Numbered from the stretch's first letter, positions 1 to 7,782 are shown. The stretch: 64,000 bases of DNA from Paraflavitalea sp. CAU 1676 (GCF_029223285.1 NZ_JARHUJ010000005.1:310001-374000), one strand, 5' to 3'. Translations and numbers: made by a program. The notes: generated by a model from the letters alone, not told the origin.

Positions 1-181
1 CCGAAACGGCATCTACTACAAAGGCAGCCTTGTCTTCTGATGAGTCTGTCTTGAATTTATCCTCATTCTTTTCTTCTGCTACTTCTTTGCTTTCTTCAGG
101 TTTTGATTCGTCCTGACAAGCTACTATCAAACTACCTGCCAGCATCAGAAGGAGTGTCCATTTGTGCATGTACTTTTTCAT
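1..181 (-). CDS. Partial lipoprotein, possibly DUF4142 family
   Basis: The minus-strand ATG is at 181 and the frame is open to the window edge, so only the first 60 codons are present. The protein starts MKKYMHKWTLLLMLAGSLIV and is followed by A-C-Q-D, a lipobox, so it should be exported and lipid-anchored. After the cysteine comes a Glu/Lys-rich linker and then K-A-A-F-V-V-D-A, which resembles the start of the DUF4142 helical domain seen in the complete lipoprotein at 2221-2811. Family membership is inferred from a few residues; the lipoprotein signal is seen directly. It lies downstream of the PA2169-like gene on the same strand with a 49-nt gap, so the two may be cotranscribed. Confidence 0.6.
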   Translation of the reverse strand, partial: MKKYMHKWTLLLMLAGSLIVACQDESKPEESKEVAEEKNEDKFKTDSSEDKAAFVVDAVS

Positions 182-230
182 GTGTGGTTTATTTTACTGC
201 TTGATTTGATCTCTTGTGGGTATTTCGTTG

Positions 231-701
231 CTATTTATTCGCAGCCTGCATATCGCGCTGCCTTTTAATAAGGTCATGTGATTCTTTCAGGGATGCCTGT
301 TGCTTTACAATAAGCTGGCGCACATCCGCATCCATGGTGGATTCCGATTCTAGTGCTTCCTTATAAGCTTTTTGTGCAGCATCTTCCCCGAATTCGCAGG
401 CGGCCAGCACTGATTTGCGGTCCTTACCGGAGAATGTTGCTTTTACGCCCATCCACGCCCGGTATATCTTACCCGAGTTGGTGGTGCTGTTGGTATCGGC
501 CCCGCCACCTTGTTTTTGCACTTCCTGTACCAGCTCGGCTTTGGCCTGGCGGCTTTGGTCGGCCATACGACGGAAGAGTGTACGGAGGTCGGCATCGATA
601 TCCTTGGTTTCATTGATGGCTTTTTCATAACCTTCTATGCGATCGTTATTGATGCGAACAAGGTCATTCAGCACTTCTATCAGTTCTTCATTGTGTTGCA
701 T
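231..701 (-). CDS. PA2169 family four-helix-bundle protein (DUF2383)
   Basis: This 156-residue cytoplasmic protein is almost entirely helical, with no signal peptide. The N-terminal segment (E-E-L-I-E-V-L-N-D-L-V, then R-I-E-G-Y-E-K-A) is the usual opening of the DUF2383/PA2169 ferritin-like four-helix family, and the length fits. The family's biochemical role is not established; members often sit with stress genes in Bacteroidota, as here next to Hsp20 and DUF4142 proteins. The ATG is preceded by AAAAAGGAT, a good Shine-Dalgarno match for this phylum. It is transcribed divergently from the Hsp20 gene across about 205 bp that includes an 18-bp palindrome. Confidence 0.88.
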   Translation of the reverse strand: MQHNEELIEVLNDLVRINNDRIEGYEKAINETKDIDADLRTLFRRMADQSRQAKAELVQEVQKQGGGADTNSTTNSGKIYRAWMGVKATFSGKDRKSVLAACEFGEDAAQKAYKEALESESTMDADVRQLIVKQQASLKESHDLIKRQRDMQAANK

Positions 702-875
702 AAATATCCTTTTTATGGTTAAACGGATAATTTAAGCAGTTAAAAACGATACCATTCCGTGAGGTGTTGAGCGCATGGGTTGATTTGTAGAAGGACTTCC
801 TCGTAGCCACATTTCGCGATGCACAAATAATGGCGGGAAGTCATCAGATCACATTTTGAAGATGGCATGAGAATT

Positions 876-893
876 TTATAACTAGTGTTATAA
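876..893. promoter_or_regulatory. 18-bp palindrome upstream of Hsp20 gene
   Basis: The sequence TTATAAC-TAGT-GTTATAA is a perfect inverted repeat with 7-bp arms and a 4-bp centre. It ends 13 bp before the Hsp20 ATG, and AAGGA overlaps its right end. Position and symmetry suggest an operator for a dimeric regulator. It is not a textbook Fnr box or CIRCE element, so the regulator is unknown. Confidence 0.45.
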
Positions 894-906
894 GGACACT
901 ATTTGT

Positions 907-1368
907 ATGAATGCAACAGGTTTATCAAGGATTGAGGATCACGCACTGGTGCGCACTTTCTGCGGATGTTTTTCCGATATGGATCATTTGCAGGAAGAGT
1001 TGCGGGGGGAGATGAGCGCTCCCGGTAAACCGGCCATCAATATTGCGGAACTGACAGCCGGGTATATTATGGAACTGGCATTACCCGGTTATAAATCCTG
1101 CGACCTGCAGGTTTTGCTGGAAGACGATGTGCTGGTCATAAAAGGTGGTGTTAGTTGCGTTCCCGAACAATACGAAGCAGTACACCACTTTTATAAAAAG
1201 GAGTTCTGTATTGAGCCTTTTTGCCGGAGTTTCCTGTTGCCGGAAGATGTTGAATCGGCATCGGCCAGGCTTGAAGGCGGTATCCTTTTTATAGAATTGA
1301 TGAAAGGTGCTTTGCGCCGGCCGGCGGTGGATGGTTCGTGCGACCGGGTGTTGGTGCCCATTAAATAA
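907..1368 (+). CDS. Hsp20/alpha-crystallin family small heat-shock protein
   Basis: The 153-residue protein has an N-terminal arm of about 40 residues, then an alpha-crystallin-type domain (about 45-140): a P-A-I-N-I-A-E start, Y-I-M-E-L-A-L-P-G-Y in the beta-3 position, D-V-L-V-I-K-G-G, F-C-R-S-F-L-L-P-E-D-V, and A-R-L-E-G-G-I-L-F-I-E-L at the conserved A-x-x-x-n-G-v-L position. Small heat-shock proteins bind unfolded clients without ATP. The C-terminal I-x-I/V motif is weakly represented by V-L-V-P-I-K. It is followed after 10 nt by the DUF6496 gene, so the two are probably cotranscribed. The 18-bp palindrome upstream is a candidate operator. Confidence 0.88.
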   Translation: MNATGLSRIEDHALVRTFCGCFSDMDHLQEELRGEMSAPGKPAINIAELTAGYIMELALPGYKSCDLQVLLEDDVLVIKGGVSCVPEQYEAVHHFYKKEFCIEPFCRSFLLPEDVESASARLEGGILFIELMKGALRRPAVDGSCDRVLVPIK

Positions 1369-1378
1369 TACTGATGTT

Positions 1379-1699
1379 ATGGCTAAGTATTCAAAAGGAG
1401 CTGAGAAATCGGTGGCCAGCGCCATGCGGCGCAGAAAGAAGGGAACCTTGAAGTCGGGCCCGGGCGGCAAAGGGGGAACAGTGAAAAGTCGTGCGCAGGC
1501 AATCGCGATCGGACTTTCAGAAGCACGTGATAAAGGCGCTAAAGTCCCCACGAAAGCCAGCAGCGGGAAAAGGGCAGTTAAAAAAGCTGCCGCTAAGAAA
1601 AAAGCCGCTCCTAAAAAGAAAGCTGCTCCGAAAAAAGCCGCTAAGAAAAAGGCCGCGAAGAAAGCGCCTGCCAAAAGGAGCCGGCGCAGCAGGGCTTAA
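1379..1699 (+). CDS. Lys/Ala-rich DUF6496 protein
   Basis: The ATG at 1379 is chosen because M-A-K-Y-S-K-G-A is the family's usual start; an upstream TTG at 1307 would add 24 unrelated residues inside the Hsp20 gene. Residues 1-55 match the DUF6496 pattern (S-A-M-R-R-x-K-K-G-T-L-K-S-G, then S-R-A-Q-A-I-A-I-G-L-S-E-A-R-x-K-G-A-K-V-P). Residues about 60-106 are tandem K-K-A-A-P-K-K-K-A-A units like a histone H1 tail, ending R-S-R-R-S-R-A. Nucleic-acid binding is inferred from this very basic tail; no activity is established for the family. A similar 34-residue tail-only protein is encoded at 8016-8120. Confidence 0.85.
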   Translation: MAKYSKGAEKSVASAMRRRKKGTLKSGPGGKGGTVKSRAQAIAIGLSEARDKGAKVPTKASSGKRAVKKAAAKKKAAPKKKAAPKKAAKKKAAKKAPAKRSRRSRA

Positions 1700-1726
1700 T
1701 TATGTCACTATGAACATTGCTTTGAT

Positions 1727-2203
1727 ATGGAACACACGCTAGAATTACAAGTCGACGGAACTACCCAGCGGGTGGAGTTGAACGAGATGACCCATCCCGT
1801 ACACTGCATGTTTCATGCGGTGTTTGAAGACGGTTATGAGAACATCTTCTTTATGGATGTGGAAAGCGGCGAGTGGGTGGAGCAGGATGTTGGATTTACC
1901 AGTCTGGCTGCCACGATCGGCAAAAAGGTAGAACACCTCTATTTCTTCGATTGGGGTAAAAAGACGCTCACCTGGCTCGAAGAAGAAGAGAACGGCAAAC
2001 AAATCCATTTCGGTTTTCATGCCGACCATACGGCAGGCTATCTGGTGTATGAGATCTTCGCCGCCAACCGCCGGTATATGTTTACGCTGGTGAGGTTGCA
2101 GAACCACGTGTGGCAGTTGTTCAAGATACCCGGCAGTGGCTGGGATTACGATGAAACCTATATCCAGAAGATCCCCTTTATCCTCGACGGGATCATTACC
2201 TGA
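1727..2203 (+). CDS. Hypothetical protein (158 aa)
   Basis: A complete open frame with codon usage like its neighbours. There is no signal peptide or membrane segment. The sequence looks globular and beta-rich, with many aromatic residues (F-H-A-V-F-E-D-G-Y-E-N-I-F-F, L-Y-F-F-D-W-G, W-Q-L-F-K-I-P-G) and three acidic stretches. I do not recognise the family. It starts 27 nt after the DUF6496 gene and ends 17 nt before the DUF4142 gene, so it belongs to the same rightward cluster. A reverse-strand frame of almost the same span is its shadow. Confidence 0.7.
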   Translation: MEHTLELQVDGTTQRVELNEMTHPVHCMFHAVFEDGYENIFFMDVESGEWVEQDVGFTSLAATIGKKVEHLYFFDWGKKTLTWLEEEENGKQIHFGFHADHTAGYLVYEIFAANRRYMFTLVRLQNHVWQLFKIPGSGWDYDETYIQKIPFILDGIIT

Positions 2204-2220
2204 CACGACGAATCGATCTT

Positions 2221-2811
2221 ATGAAGTATTATGCGTTGATAGTATTGATAATGGCAACCGGTATGCTGACCGGCTGCGGCGGTGATGGCCAGCCCGATGT
2301 ACAGGAGCGGCCAGTCGATTCGCAGATGGTCGCTGAGCATGTTGACCCCAGTACAAAGTTTCCGCAACAGGTGGTCGTGGATACGACGGCTGCCAATAAG
2401 AACTTTGTTGACGATGCATTAGGGCGTACCGAAGAAACGATATCACTGGCAGAGCTGGCGTTACAGCAAGGCGCCAATGCAACCGTAAAGCAGGTAGCCC
2501 AGGTCATTGCAGATGATCAGCATGCGATGCACCGGAGGCTATTGGAATTGGCGAAGGACGAAAAGCGGCCCGATACTGGTCGCAGGTTCTCCGATGGTAG
2601 CTATGAAGAACTGAAAAATCTCGCCGGTGCTGCTTTTGACCGGCAGTGGGTTGAAAAAATGGTAACCCGGAATGCTGCAGACATAAGCCGTTTTGCGGCC
2701 GAGTCGGACGCAGCAAAAAACAAAGGCGTGAGAAAATTTGCTGATGAAGCTTTGCCCAAACTCAAGGCCCATCAGCAACAATTGGAATCTTGCAGAGTCA
2801 AACTTCAATAA
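2221..2811 (+). CDS. DUF4142 domain lipoprotein
   Basis: The 196-residue protein begins MKYYALIVLIMATGMLTGC, an N-terminal hydrophobic segment ending in a lipobox (L-T-G-C), so it should be an exported lipoprotein. Residues about 60-190 match the DUF4142 (ferritin-like helical) pattern: F-V-D-D-A, E-E-T-I-S-L-A-E-L-A-L-Q-Q-G-A-N, V-A-Q-V-I-A-D-D-Q-H-A-M-H, F-D-R-Q-W-V-E-K-M-V, and a final L-P-K-L-K-A-H-Q-Q-Q-L. The function of the family is unknown; in this phylum it commonly occurs in multiple copies near stress genes. A strong hairpin terminator follows 15 nt after the stop. Confidence 0.9.
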   Translation: MKYYALIVLIMATGMLTGCGGDGQPDVQERPVDSQMVAEHVDPSTKFPQQVVVDTTAANKNFVDDALGRTEETISLAELALQQGANATVKQVAQVIADDQHAMHRRLLELAKDEKRPDTGRRFSDGSYEELKNLAGAAFDRQWVEKMVTRNAADISRFAAESDAAKNKGVRKFADEALPKLKAHQQQLESCRVKLQ

Positions 2812-2826
2812 CATTGGGGTTTGTGG

Positions 2827-2850
2827 GACGGCCTCGCGGCCGTCTTTTTT
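2827..2850 (+). terminator. Rho-independent terminator after DUF4142 gene
   Basis: GACGGCC-TCGC-GGCCGTC forms a perfect 7-bp GC-rich stem with a 4-nt loop, followed directly by six T residues. It closes the rightward 907-2811 cluster, so the Rieske oxidoreductase downstream probably has its own promoter. Confidence 0.9.
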
Positions 2851-2880
2851 CATATTGACAGATCATAAAAAACAATCGTT

Positions 2881-4416
2881 ATGTTACGAGATGGAGCCTG
2901 CGAAAGTATATGGCAAACTTCAGTCACGGAGTTTGTTTCGCGTGCGGCCTTTATTCCTGTAGGCATACAGGATGTGGTGATCGTGGGAGGCGGCATTACA
3001 GGTATTACCACAGCCTTGCTGTTGCAACAGGCGGGCAAACGTTGTGTAGTGGTGGAAGCGCACAATATTGGGTTTGGTACTACAGGCGGTACCACGGCGC
3101 ACCTGAATACATTTATGGATTCTTCGTACGCGCAGATCAAACAAAACTTTTCGGCAGAAGATGCGCAGCTGATCGCCCGGGGGGCGCGGCAATCCATCGA
3201 CCTCATCAAATCGAATATAGAACGCTACAATATCGCCTGTAAGTTCAGGGAGCTGCCGGGTTACTTGTTTTCTACCACCGAAGAAGAAAGCTCAGCGCTG
3301 GAGTCGATTATCGCGGCGTCGAAAGAAGCTGGTGTGGCGGTTGGCCTGGTCAATGAAACGGTGCTGCCCATTCCGTACCACCAGATCTCGATATGGGAAG
3401 GCCAGGCGCAGTTCCATCCGCTTCAATACCTGCATGGCATAGCAAAGGCCTTTGAAGCGGCAGGTGGTGTGCTGTTGCAAGGCTGCCGCGTGCTGCATGC
3501 AGAAGACAACGAGACCATCGAAGTGATCACTACCAAGGGCAACATCAAATGCCGGCAGCTGATCTATGCAACGCATATACCACCGGGCGTAAACCTGCTG
3601 CATTTTCGATGTGCGCCTTACCGCAGTTATGTGCTGGGCGTGAAACTGAAGGGCGATGGGTATCCCGATGCGGTGGCTTATGATATGCACGATCCCTACC
3701 ATTATTACCGCACCGAAGAGGTGAATGGCGAAAAATACCTGATCGTGGGTGGGGAAGATCATAAAACGGGTCATGAAGACAATACAGAAGCCTGCTTCAG
3801 GCGACTGGAAAGTCATGTGCGCAATTATTTCGAAGTGGCTTCCATTCCTTATAAATGGTCCTCACAGTATTTTGAACCAACGGATGGCTTACCCTACATC
3901 GGTCACCTGCCCGGGCATCCGGGCAATATCTATGTGGCCACGGGGTTCGGTGGCAATGGAATGATCTATGGAACGTTGTCGGGGATGCTGTTGCGCGACC
4001 TGATCGTGAGCGGAGCCAGTGAGTTGGAAGAACTGCTCGATCCCAACCGCATTAAACCGGTAGCAGGGTTCGCCAATTTTGTAAAGGAAGCGGCCGATGT
4101 GGCCGGCAAATGGGTAGGTGGATTGTTCCCGCAGGAAAAGTTGCCGGCACTGGCCGATATGGCGCCGGGTGAGGGGCGCATCGTAGAGTTTGAAGGAAAG
4201 AAGATGGGTATCTATAAAGACGAGCGGGGCAAGGTGTATGCAATCGATCCGGGCTGCACGCATATCAAGTGTACGGTGCAGTGGAACAATGCGGAGAAGT
4301 CGTGGGATTGCCCCTGCCATGGATCGCGTTTCTCTTTTACGGGAGAGGTGTTGACCGGGCCTGCCAGGAAGAGCCTTGCCGTGTATGATGTAAAGCAGGG
4401 AAAAGTAGTGATCTAG
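2881..4416 (+). CDS. FAD-dependent oxidoreductase with C-terminal Rieske [2Fe-2S] domain
   Basis: A DAO-type flavoprotein of 511 residues. The Rossmann motif V-V-I-V-G-G-G-I-T-G is at about 32-41, followed by the ribose-binding glutamate in V-V-V-E-A-H; the flavin-site signature G-F-G-G-N-G-M-I-Y-G is near 360. From about 410 a Rieske domain follows, with ligands in C-T-H and C-P-C-H-G-S. The fusion architecture is widespread and oxidises small amine- or alcohol-like substrates with electrons passing to the cluster; the substrate here is unknown. The first 28 residues are poorly conserved-looking, and a later start is possible, but no better ATG lies between 2881 and the FAD motif. It follows the terminator at 2827-2850 and stands alone. 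Confidence 0.92.
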   Translation: MLRDGACESIWQTSVTEFVSRAAFIPVGIQDVVIVGGGITGITTALLLQQAGKRCVVVEAHNIGFGTTGGTTAHLNTFMDSSYAQIKQNFSAEDAQLIARGARQSIDLIKSNIERYNIACKFRELPGYLFSTTEEESSALESIIAASKEAGVAVGLVNETVLPIPYHQISIWEGQAQFHPLQYLHGIAKAFEAAGGVLLQGCRVLHAEDNETIEVITTKGNIKCRQLIYATHIPPGVNLLHFRCAPYRSYVLGVKLKGDGYPDAVAYDMHDPYHYYRTEEVNGEKYLIVGGEDHKTGHEDNTEACFRRLESHVRNYFEVASIPYKWSSQYFEPTDGLPYIGHLPGHPGNIYVATGFGGNGMIYGTLSGMLLRDLIVSGASELEELLDPNRIKPVAGFANFVKEAADVAGKWVGGLFPQEKLPALADMAPGEGRIVEFEGKKMGIYKDERGKVYAIDPGCTHIKCTVQWNNAEKSWDCPCHGSRFSFTGEVLTGPARKSLAVYDVKQGKVVI

Positions 4417-4570
4417 GAAACTGTTGGTGGGGGGAATGGGGGCATTGAAATGCCGTTTACCGGGTTTTTTCTACGGTTTATTAGCTGGTTCCTACCATTT
4501 GCGAGGTAATATTATGCAAACGCTGGTTTAGTGAACATCTTTGAGGGAGCAAACGAATTAAACCCTCAAT

Positions 4571-4786
4571 ATGAAAAGAACAATCACCTTTATGGCCAAT
4601 AAAATGCATTCACTGCTTGGCCGGATCATCCTTTCTGTATACAGGACTTATACGGCCCGTTTTATCAAACAAGCCGATTTTCCACTTCCGTTTGAGGCTG
4701 TGAGCCAACGCGAGATCATCCTCGTGCGGAAAACGGGGCACACGCACCGGGCCACAGCTTATTCTTTGATGATCAGCGCTTCTTAA
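4571..4786 (+). CDS. Doubtful small protein (71 aa)
   Basis: An open frame with an ATG start, basic overall (M-K-R-T-I-T-F-M-A-N-K), ending 22 nt before the next gene on the same strand. No recognised domain, no clear membrane helix and no strong Shine-Dalgarno site. Kept because strand and spacing suit an operon with 4809-5743; it could equally be a chance frame. Confidence 0.3.
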   Translation: MKRTITFMANKMHSLLGRIILSVYRTYTARFIKQADFPLPFEAVSQREIILVRKTGHTHRATAYSLMISAS

Positions 4787-4808
4787 TATTATTCTATAAT
4801 CATTTGCC

Positions 4809-5462
4809 ATGAACACAACACTTGAACAAGCTCCCGAACAAACAACGGTCAGAGATATGTTGTTTGGTGACCTTCCCCTTAACCAATGGGCCGGCGTGAA
4901 TGCCGAAGGAATGCCCTGGAACTTATTTAAACAAGCCAAACACAGTCTGGACACCGGTCACCCGGACGAAGCGATACAGGCGCTGCGTGCCATTGTTGGT
5001 ACGCCGGCACTGGAGTCGCGTCATTACCTGCAGGCCAGCCATTTTCTGCGCCAGCTTGGCGATCTGCCACCATCCCCGGTAAAGATCTACGGTATGGTGG
5101 TTGAAGTGGCGCTGAATGGGGGAGTAGACCTCCTGGCTGTATATACTGATCATACGGCGCGCTATTATAATTATGCAGGTGGTGGTGTGGTGCTGGATCA
5201 GGAAGATGCGGAGATCAGTACCAGGATCGATGATGTTATTCGATATGGTTATGAGATCGTACCGCATATTGGTCCCTGGGAGGGCGAACGCCCGGGTGCC
5301 CCTGCAAATGGTTACGCGCGGCTGAACATGCTTACCTCACACGGATTGTATTTTGGCGAGGCTCCGCAAATGACGCTGTTCAATGATCCGCTGGCAGGTA
5401 AAACGATGTATGCGATGTTGAACATCATGGAAGCCTTGATCAATAAAAGCAACGGAATATGA
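4809..5462 (+). CDS. Conserved-looking hypothetical protein (217 aa)
   Basis: Cytoplasmic by sequence (no signal, no membrane helix). Residues about 35-85 are helical and TPR-like (N-L-F-K-Q-A-K-H-S-L-D-T-G-H-P-D-E-A-I-Q). The C-terminal half has a patterned alpha/beta section: Y-Y-N-Y-A-G-G-G-V-V, I-D-D-V-I-R-Y-G-Y-E-I-V-P-H-I, A-R-L-N-M-L-T-S-H-G-L-Y-F-G-E-A. The last of these looks like a conserved family signature, but I cannot name the family or assign an activity. Its TGA overlaps the ATG of the next gene by 4 nt (ATGA), so the two are translationally coupled and probably act together. Confidence 0.72.
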   Translation: MNTTLEQAPEQTTVRDMLFGDLPLNQWAGVNAEGMPWNLFKQAKHSLDTGHPDEAIQALRAIVGTPALESRHYLQASHFLRQLGDLPPSPVKIYGMVVEVALNGGVDLLAVYTDHTARYYNYAGGGVVLDQEDAEISTRIDDVIRYGYEIVPHIGPWEGERPGAPANGYARLNMLTSHGLYFGEAPQMTLFNDPLAGKTMYAMLNIMEALINKSNGI

Positions 5463-5743
5463 TCTTATTCTGGATCATGTGGGCCGTAGATGCCGTGGCT
5501 GCCCTGGTCATTCTTTATTTCTTTGTGATTGGCTTGGGCGATAATACGGTGAGTGATTACAACGCGGGTCTATGGATGACAATACTGGGCGTGCTGACGA
5601 TCGTGCTCACCGGCGGCCTCTGGCTGCAGAGCCACCAGTATCCGGTAGCTGCCAAACTTCTGTTGCTGGTAATCTTCGTGCCAGCGATGTTATACCTGGC
5701 CTATATCCTCATGGTCTTGTTTCGCGGAGGGCGCTGGCAGTAA
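5459..5743 (+). CDS. Small integral membrane protein (94 aa)
   Basis: Three predicted membrane segments: about residues 2-24 (starting I-L-F-W-I-M-W-A-V-D), 37-56 (M-T-I-L-G-V-L-T-I-V-L-T-G-G) and 63-88 (A-K-L-L-L-L-V-I-F-V-P-A-M-L). There is a short, positively charged C-terminus (R-G-G-R-W-Q). No family is recognised. Its start overlaps the stop of the 217-residue protein by 4 nt, which argues for coupled translation and a shared membrane-associated role. A 16-bp perfect hairpin lies 48 nt downstream, between this gene and the convergent polX gene. Confidence 0.75.
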   Translation: MILFWIMWAVDAVAALVILYFFVIGLGDNTVSDYNAGLWMTILGVLTIVLTGGLWLQSHQYPVAAKLLLLVIFVPAMLYLAYILMVLFRGGRWQ

Positions 5744-5791
5744 TTAATATTCACATTGATGGGGAGCGCAACCCTGTAGATGATCGATCAC

Positions 5792-5827
5792 GCGTGCAGC
5801 GCCAACATACCTGTTGGCGCTGCACGC
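5792..5827. terminator. 16-bp perfect hairpin between convergent genes
   Basis: The arm at 5792-5807 and the arm at 5812-5827 are perfect reverse complements, with a 4-nt loop (TACC). It sits between the 3' ends of the membrane-protein gene and polX, where a bidirectional terminator is expected. There is no T-run on either side, so it may act as a transcript-stabilising hairpin or a Rho-assisted terminator instead. Confidence 0.6.
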
Positions 5828-5855
5828 ATTGGACAAGGTCGTATCGTTTTGTGCG

Positions 5856-7538
5856 CTAGATCCCTTTAGCTGCCTTGCGGGCGGCCAGGAAGGCCTCGAA
5901 AGCGGGCAGGGTAAAGCTCGATAGATTGCGGTCGGCGGTGAGGCCCCCTTTTTGGGCGGCCAGCACGCCATAACGGCAATCGTCATACCCTGCTACCGAG
6001 TGGGCATCGGGATCGATAGATAGCAATACGTTCTTTTCGAGCGCATAGTCGATCCAGCGCCAGTCGATATCGAGGCGGCGGGGGTGAGCATTGAGTTCAA
6101 CCACTACGTTGTTGGCGGCACAGGTGTCGATGATCAGTTTATGATCGAGCGGGTAACCGGGACGGCTCAGCAACAGGCGGCCGGTCATGTGGCCGAGGAT
6201 GGTGGTGTACGGGTTCTGAATGGCTGCCATTACGCGGCCCATGGCCTTTTCTTCGGTCATCTTGAGGTTCGAGTGTACAGAAGCGATGACGAGGTCGAAA
6301 GTGCCAAGTACGTTGTTGGAATAGTCGAGTGAACCATCGTTGAGGATATCGCACTCGATGCTTTTGAATATTTTGAAGGGAGCGTATTTCTTATTGAGCT
6401 CCTCGATATAGTAGTGTTGCTCTTTGATGCGCTCTTCGGAGAGGCCTTTGGCGTAGAAGGCGCTTTTGCTGTGGTCGCTGATGACGAGGTATTCGAATCC
6501 TTTGGCGATGGCTGCCTGGGCCATCTCTTCGATGGTGTTGGCGCCGTCGCTCCAGTCGCTATGGCTGTGGATGATGGCTTTGATATCGCCAGGCTGTATA
6601 AGGGTAGCCGGTATACGGCGGCTGGTGAGGATGCCGGCGCTTTCGCGCATAGCGGGAACGATATACGGGATATTGGTTTGAGTGAAAATGGCTTCTTCCG
6701 AAAGATAAGTGGCGTTGGTATCCCAGCCGGGTAAAGCCTGCCATGCCTGTGCGAAATCGTCGGTACTGGTGGTAGTGAACAATACCTTATAGAACAGGTT
6801 TTCGGGAGCGTGGTAGAATTTGAGGGGTACATTTTCGGGACCGCGTACCGTGAGGATGGCATCGCTGCTCTCGACGGTGCTGAAGTTGTTGGCTTCGAGA
6901 AAGGCCTGCAGTTCGGGGATGGTGGCGGTCGTTACCCAGGCGAGCTGGTCGATGATCTCCTGCTGGCGGCGGTACTCGCCCGTGGGGGAGAGGAGCGCCG
7001 GGGAGAACTGTGCGGCCAGTGTTTTTTCAATGGTCTGTGCGTAGCTTTCTATATCGGCATAGAGGTGACTGCCCTGGCTGCGCATATAGAATTCGATGGA
7101 GTCCTGAACGTTCTTCTGTGTTTTCTCACCAAAGCCTTTGTACAACATGAGGCGGTTCTCGTTGCAGGCATAGAGTAGTTCGCCAATGGTTTCAACCCCC
7201 ATTTCTTTCCAGATGGTAGCGATCTTTTTAGGGCCGATGCCTTTGATCTGCAGCATTTCGATAATGCCGGGTGGCGTTTTGGTAATGTATTCTTCCAGTA
7301 CACTGAGGCGACCATCGTTCTGTACCATTTCGATGATCTTCTTACCGACAGAGTCACCGATACCTTTCACGCCGAACAGTTGGGTGGCGGGCAGGTTGGC
7401 GAGGTTGTCGGTCATCTTTTCGATATTGAAGGCTGCAACGGAGTATGTTTTGGATTTGAAACTGTTTTCTCCGTGAATGTCCATGAGTTTGGCCAGCAGG
7501 TCAAACTGGTCGGCTATATAGGAATTGTCGATGGTCAT
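5856..7538 (-). CDS. polX: PolX family protein: degenerate polymerase domain plus PHP nuclease
   Basis: The 560-residue protein starts at ATG 7538 (M-T-I-D-N-S-Y-I-A-D-Q-F); an upstream in-frame start would add 53 residues of low-quality sequence. N-terminal HhH/8-kDa region: F-G-V-K-G-I-G and M-L-Q-I-K-G-I-G-P-K-K. The palm region keeps G-E-Y-R-R but reads E-I-I-D-Q-L-A-W where family members have two metal-binding aspartates (D-x-D), and the third-aspartate region reads V-P-L-K-F-Y. The C-terminal PHP domain looks intact: H-S-H-S-D-W-S-D-G, E-C-D-I-L, S-V-H-S, G-H-M-T-G-R, D-P-D-A-H. PolX enzymes act in base-excision repair; here the nuclease half is probably active and the polymerase half probably not (inference). 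Confidence 0.88.
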   Translation of the reverse strand: MTIDNSYIADQFDLLAKLMDIHGENSFKSKTYSVAAFNIEKMTDNLANLPATQLFGVKGIGDSVGKKIIEMVQNDGRLSVLEEYITKTPPGIIEMLQIKGIGPKKIATIWKEMGVETIGELLYACNENRLMLYKGFGEKTQKNVQDSIEFYMRSQGSHLYADIESYAQTIEKTLAAQFSPALLSPTGEYRRQQEIIDQLAWVTTATIPELQAFLEANNFSTVESSDAILTVRGPENVPLKFYHAPENLFYKVLFTTTSTDDFAQAWQALPGWDTNATYLSEEAIFTQTNIPYIVPAMRESAGILTSRRIPATLIQPGDIKAIIHSHSDWSDGANTIEEMAQAAIAKGFEYLVISDHSKSAFYAKGLSEERIKEQHYYIEELNKKYAPFKIFKSIECDILNDGSLDYSNNVLGTFDLVIASVHSNLKMTEEKAMGRVMAAIQNPYTTILGHMTGRLLLSRPGYPLDHKLIIDTCAANNVVVELNAHPRRLDIDWRWIDYALEKNVLLSIDPDAHSVAGYDDCRYGVLAAQKGGLTADRNLSSFTLPAFEAFLAARKAAKGI

Positions 7539-7581
7539 GTGGCAAAAGTAGGGAAGGGAAAGCAAAAACATAAAAGCATTG

Positions 7582-7782
7582 GTGCAATCCCGACGCGCCG
7601 CGGCATGATCAGTACATTCGCTCCCGGCAGGGTGCGATCCCGAGATGCAGCGGAACGACCAGTACATTCGTTTCTTCACCGAGTACGATCCCGGCACGCG
7701 ACGCCACCTCCATCACTTTTATTCCAGACAGCATATGATCCCCACATGCATCGGCACGATCTGCGCATTCAAGTGGACAGCG
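7582..7782. repeat. Four degenerate tandem repeats, about 50 bp each
   Basis: Units begin at 7582, 7632, 7683 and 7733, a spacing of 50, 51 and 50 bp. Each starts with a variant of GTGCGATCCC, and three share a CGATCAGTACATTCG-like second half. Units 1 and 2 are the most alike. They fill the gap upstream of polX (7539-7961), which has no convincing gene although several chance frames cross it. Confidence 0.6.

Noticed and set aside
353-722. Forward frames of 60-87 codons opposite the four-helix protein gene
   Set aside because: They overlap a well-supported gene on the other strand, and their residues (Arg/Pro/Cys-rich) look like antisense translation.
1081-1674. 197-residue minus-strand frame across Hsp20 and DUF6496 genes
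   Set aside because: Phe/Ala-rich repeats are simply the reverse complement of the Lys/Ala codons of the DUF6496 gene.
4610-4954. 114-residue minus-strand frame before the 217-residue protein
   Set aside because: Overlaps the start of the well-patterned plus-strand gene and has no recognisable features.
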